Shown: piece by piece, positions 47,591-50,784 of the stretch
Numbering within the stretch: the stretch's first letter is position 1
Layout: each line of letters begins with the position of its first letter
Assembly (NCBI GenBank): GCA_009694565.1
Contig: SHUR01000002.1
Coordinates: 1 to 50,784, forward strand
Source of the DNA: Ilumatobacteraceae bacterium
GTDB lineage: Bacteria; Actinomycetota; Acidimicrobiia; Acidimicrobiales; Ilumatobacteraceae
Direction of reading: 5' to 3'
DNA length: 50,784 bases
Notes under the pieces: model-generated
Seen by the model: only the letters and a program-made list of their open reading frames with translations
Told to the model about the DNA's origin: nothing
Databases searched by the model: none
Program-made: the position numbers and the translations under genes

Positions 47591-49093
47591 TTACTCGTAG
47601 ACGAGGCAACCATCGTCAAGGTTGACAGTTGGCAGAACATTCTTCTCCAACGTGTAATTCTGGTCGTGCTTCCACTCAGACTTGTCACCTGACTTTGGCA
47701 TGAGGTGTTGACTACGCATCAGGTAATTCGGATTGAAGTTATCCGGATCCATCCACACACCAATCGACATGTTTGCGTCTTCAGGACGCAATTGTGGAGT
47801 GACGCTGTGTACTGCCTTTGTATCCATGTGCTTCAACAAACGAGTAATGAAATCACCCATAATGTCAACGCGCAAGGTCCAGCTGGCACGGAAGTAACCA
47901 AAAACCCAGGCAAGGTTTGGTACACCTGTGAACATCATTCCGCGATATGTCACGGTGTCTGCCCAGTTGAGTGGCTTGCCATCAAGTTCAAATGGAATAT
48001 CGCCAAGAACGCTGAGGTGAAAGCCAGTAGCTGTCACAACGATGTCAGCATCAATGACGGTGCCATCTTTCGTACGCACGCCTGTTGCCGTAAACGTTTC
48101 GATTTCATCAGTAACCATTGAGGCTTTGCCTGATGTGATACCAGCGAATAAGTCGCCTTCTGGCACAAATGCAATGCGCTGTTGCCACGGGCGATACTTC
48201 GGCGTGAAGTGCTTTCCAATGTCATAACCCTCAGGCAACAATGGCTTGATTCCTTCAAGAAGCGCATCCTTCACCATGTCTGGATATTGAAACGCCATAT
48301 CGGTAACAGCTTGACCATCAAACAAAACCTTGCGACGAACAATTTCGTGAATCCACTCTTCATTTATTTCAAGTTGACGAAGAGTGTCTGCAAGATCGTT
48401 TACATTACGACCCGGGATAAAATATGTTGGGGAACGCTGCAATATGGTGATGTGTTCACAATCTGCTGCCATGGCAGGAACAAGGGTTGCAGCAGTTGCA
48501 CCAGAGCCGATGACCAATACTTTTTTACCTTTGTAATCAAGATCTTTTGGCCATGTTTGTGGGTGCACAATTTGACCTTTGTATTGGTCCATACCTGGCC
48601 ACTCTGGTGTGTATCCCTGTGAATGCTTGTAATAGCCCTGACACATCCATAAGAAATTGGCGGTCATCTGGAAGGTTTCACCTTTTGCAAGGTTTGTAAC
48701 CGTGACGGTCCAGCGTTTGTCACGACTGCTCCATGAAGCCGCTGTGATTTCATGGCGATAGCGAATGTGTTTATCGATGTTGTTTTCAGAAATTACTTCT
48801 GCCATGTACTTCTTGATTTCTTCAGCACTTGCAATAGGTGCTGAAGTCCACGGCTTGAAGCGGTACCCGAATGTGTAGAGGTCACTGTCAGAACGGACAC
48901 CGGGGTATGTGTGCATGTGCCAGGTGCCGCCGAATGTCTCGTACTTTTCCAAGATGGCAAACGACTTACCCGGTGCCTGCTCTTGCAAGTGATATGCGGA
49001 ACCAATTCCAGATATTCCAGCGCCAACAATCAGTACGTCTACGTGCTCGGTTTTCCCTGCGGTTGGGGCGTTGATTGTGTCTGCCTGAGTCAT
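47591..49093 (-). CDS. flavin-containing/Baeyer-Villiger-type monooxygenase
   Basis: VLIVGAGISGIGSAYHLQE, near-BVMO motif YKGQIVHPQTWP, VIGSGATAATLVPAMA; ATG 49093 with RBS GAGGAGG (ORF opens at 49180). Confidence 0.92.
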   Translation of the reverse strand: MTQADTINAPTAGKTEHVDVLIVGAGISGIGSAYHLQEQAPGKSFAILEKYETFGGTWHMHTYPGVRSDSDLYTFGYRFKPWTSAPIASAEEIKKYMAEVISENNIDKHIRYRHEITAASWSSRDKRWTVTVTNLAKGETFQMTANFLWMCQGYYKHSQGYTPEWPGMDQYKGQIVHPQTWPKDLDYKGKKVLVIGSGATAATLVPAMAADCEHITILQRSPTYFIPGRNVNDLADTLRQLEINEEWIHEIVRRKVLFDGQAVTDMAFQYPDMVKDALLEGIKPLLPEGYDIGKHFTPKYRPWQQRIAFVPEGDLFAGITSGKASMVTDEIETFTATGVRTKDGTVIDADIVVTATGFHLSVLGDIPFELDGKPLNWADTVTYRGMMFTGVPNLAWVFGYFRASWTLRVDIMGDFITRLLKHMDTKAVHSVTPQLRPEDANMSIGVWMDPDNFNPNYLMRSQHLMPKSGDKSEWKHDQNYTLEKNVLPTVNLDDGCLVYE

Positions 49094-49225
49094 GGGGCCT
49101 CCTCGATTGGCTTCTCCATATTGTATGTTCCTCTCCCTCTCGGGCAAATAGTCCGACTTTGGCATTGGGTCACCTAACAATCGCGCAAGCCCGCCCCACT
49201 ATGATGAGAAACGAGAGGGGTTCTG

Positions 49226-50784
49226 ATGTTCGACCTACTTATTCGCGGTGGCACTGTTGTTGATGGCACTGGTGCGCCAGCACGAGTCGCCGATGTTGCT
49301 GTAAGGAACGGTCGCATTGTGCAAGTTGCAGCCACCATCGTTGGTGAAGCTGTAGAAGAAATTGATGCCACAGGAAAACTTGTCACCCCTGGGTTCATCG
49401 ATATTCACACTCATTACGACGGTCAAATTAGTTGGGACACCTTGCTCGAACCATCAAGTGGTCACGGCGTTACCACGGTTGTCGTCGGCAACTGCGGTGT
49501 TGGTTTTGCACCTGTTCGCCCAGGTCGCGAAGAGTGGCTTGTGCAACTCATGGAAGGTGTGGAAGATATTCCCGGCACTGCACTTCATGAGGGCATCAAT
49601 TGGGAGTGGGAAACTTTCCCTGAGTACCTAGACGCCATTGATTCACGGAATTACTCCATGGACATTGCTGCATACGTTCCTCATGGTGCTGTTCGTGGCT
49701 ATGTCATGGGTGACCGCGGTGCGCGCAATGAGGATGCAACACCACAAGACATCGCTGAGATGGCAGCCATCGTGCGTGAAGCACGTGAGGCCGGTGCTGT
49801 TGGTTTCTCCACCAGTCGCACCATGGGACACAAAGCAAGAGATGGACAACCTGTTCCCGGAACATTTGCAAGCAGTACTGAGCTCAATGCATTAGCCGAT
49901 GCGCTGGTTGCTGGTGGTGGAGGCATTTTCGAAATTGCTCCCGAGGTTTTGCCAGATGGTGGCGATCAACCAACGATGGGTATGACCGAAGAACTGCAAT
50001 GGATGGGTGACCTTGCGTTGCGCACGGATTTGAAAGTCACGTACCTGTTGCTGCAATACGCCACCATGCCAGACACATGGAAGCAAGCTCTTGACTATTC
50101 ATCCATGATTATGGAAAAGGGCGGATACCTGCGTCCGCAAGTTGCAGCGCGACCCTTCGGAATGATGGTGTGCTGGGCGGCGTATCACCCATTTGCCAAA
50201 CGACCAACATTCATTTCACTTGCAGCGTCATTATCACTAGCTGAGTTGCGCGCCGAATTGGCAAAGCCATCAGTGCGAACAGAAATTTTGTCAGAGGCTG
50301 ATGAACCGGTGAATTCTGCTGTGCAGTTCGATGGACTTGGACCAGCACTGGGAATGATCCCCCACTTGATATACGCCATGGGCGACAACGTTGATTACGA
50401 ACCAACTCCTGCAATGTCTGTCAAGGCACTCGCCGACGCTGCCAGCGTTTCAACGTTTGAGATGGCCTATGACTTACTGAACGAAAATGGTGGCACCGCA
50501 TCACTCATGTTCCCCACATTGAACTATGTCGGCGAAAACCATGACGTCATTTACGAAATGCTCACGCACCCCGCGGCTATCAATGGTCTCAGCGACGGTG
50601 GTGCACATGTCCGCATGATCTGCGATGCCTCTATTCCTACCTATTTATTGACTCACTGGGCTCGCGACCGTGATCGTGGACCAAAACTCAGCATTGAAGA
50701 AGCAGTACGTATCCAAACAACCGCTACCGCCGAGGTGATTGGCCTTTCCGATCGTGCGCAAGTTGCCGAAGGCATGCGCGCTGA
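49226..50784 (+). CDS. N-acyl-D-amino-acid deacylase-type amidohydrolase, truncated by window end
   Basis: Read directly: [32 protein letters not shown]..., [31 protein letters not shown]; open to the last base so absent from the ORF track. Confidence 0.92.
   Translation, partial: MFDLLIRGGTVVDGTGAPARVADVAVRNGRIVQVAATIVGEAVEEIDATGKLVTPGFIDIHTHYDGQISWDTLLEPSSGHGVTTVVVGNCGVGFAPVRPGREEWLVQLMEGVEDIPGTALHEGINWEWETFPEYLDAIDSRNYSMDIAAYVPHGAVRGYVMGDRGARNEDATPQDIAEMAAIVREAREAGAVGFSTSRTMGHKARDGQPVPGTFASSTELNALADALVAGGGGIFEIAPEVLPDGGDQPTMGMTEELQWMGDLALRTDLKVTYLLLQYATMPDTWKQALDYSSMIMEKGGYLRPQVAARPFGMMVCWAAYHPFAKRPTFISLAASLSLAELRAELAKPSVRTEILSEADEPVNSAVQFDGLGPALGMIPHLIYAMGDNVDYEPTPAMSVKALADAASVSTFEMAYDLLNENGGTASLMFPTLNYVGENHDVIYEMLTHPAAINGLSDGGAHVRMICDASIPTYLLTHWARDRDRGPKLSIEEAVRIQTTATAEVIGLSDRAQVAEGMRA

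Noticed and set aside
1-50784. tRNA/rRNA genes, CRISPR arrays, transposons, prophage or known defence islands
   Set aside because: No repeat arrays, integrase/transposase ORFs or structural RNA-like gaps seen; coding density leaves little room.

Overview
Gene-dense, compact actinobacterial-type chromosomal segment. LLM/F420-type and PPOX enzymes, PHO-box-like repeats and many apparently leaderless starts suggest an Actinomycetota/Acidimicrobiia-like genome (inference only). About 45 CDS cover nearly the whole window. I saw no tRNA, rRNA, CRISPR array, transposase or prophage. Main blocks: possible trxA 5' end; S8 protease and folD; truncated MFS remnant; 1-Cys peroxiredoxin; MacB/FtsX-type ABC exporter; Nei-like glycosylase; succinate-semialdehyde-type dehydrogenase; pstCAB plus a separately controlled pstS; modABC with a divergent PadR-like regulator; liv branched-chain amino-acid ABC operon; TauD/kynurenine-formamidase/kynureninase operon; orphan CoxL-type molybdenum hydroxylase coupled to an SDR; TauE/SafE; unknown lipoprotein with a possible Cys-His-Asp triad; LLM, acyl-CoA dehydrogenase, SdsA1-type alkylsulfatase, aquaporin, GH38 mannosidase, beta-lactamase-like esterase, SDR, ARPP-1-like protein, LLM, RecB-like nuclease, flavin monooxygenase and a truncated D-aminoacylase-type amidohydrolase. 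Most interesting: 11-bp-period PHO-box-like arrays before pstC and pstS; a perfect operator palindrome between divergent modA/padR; a repeated TANNNT-N6-start-codon (leaderless) signature; convergent gene pairs with abutting or overlapping stops; large insertions in PstS and LivH; and the papain-like-looking lipoprotein. No single feature clearly proves an undescribed system; the lipoprotein and the kynurenine/TauD operon are the best candidates for new biology.
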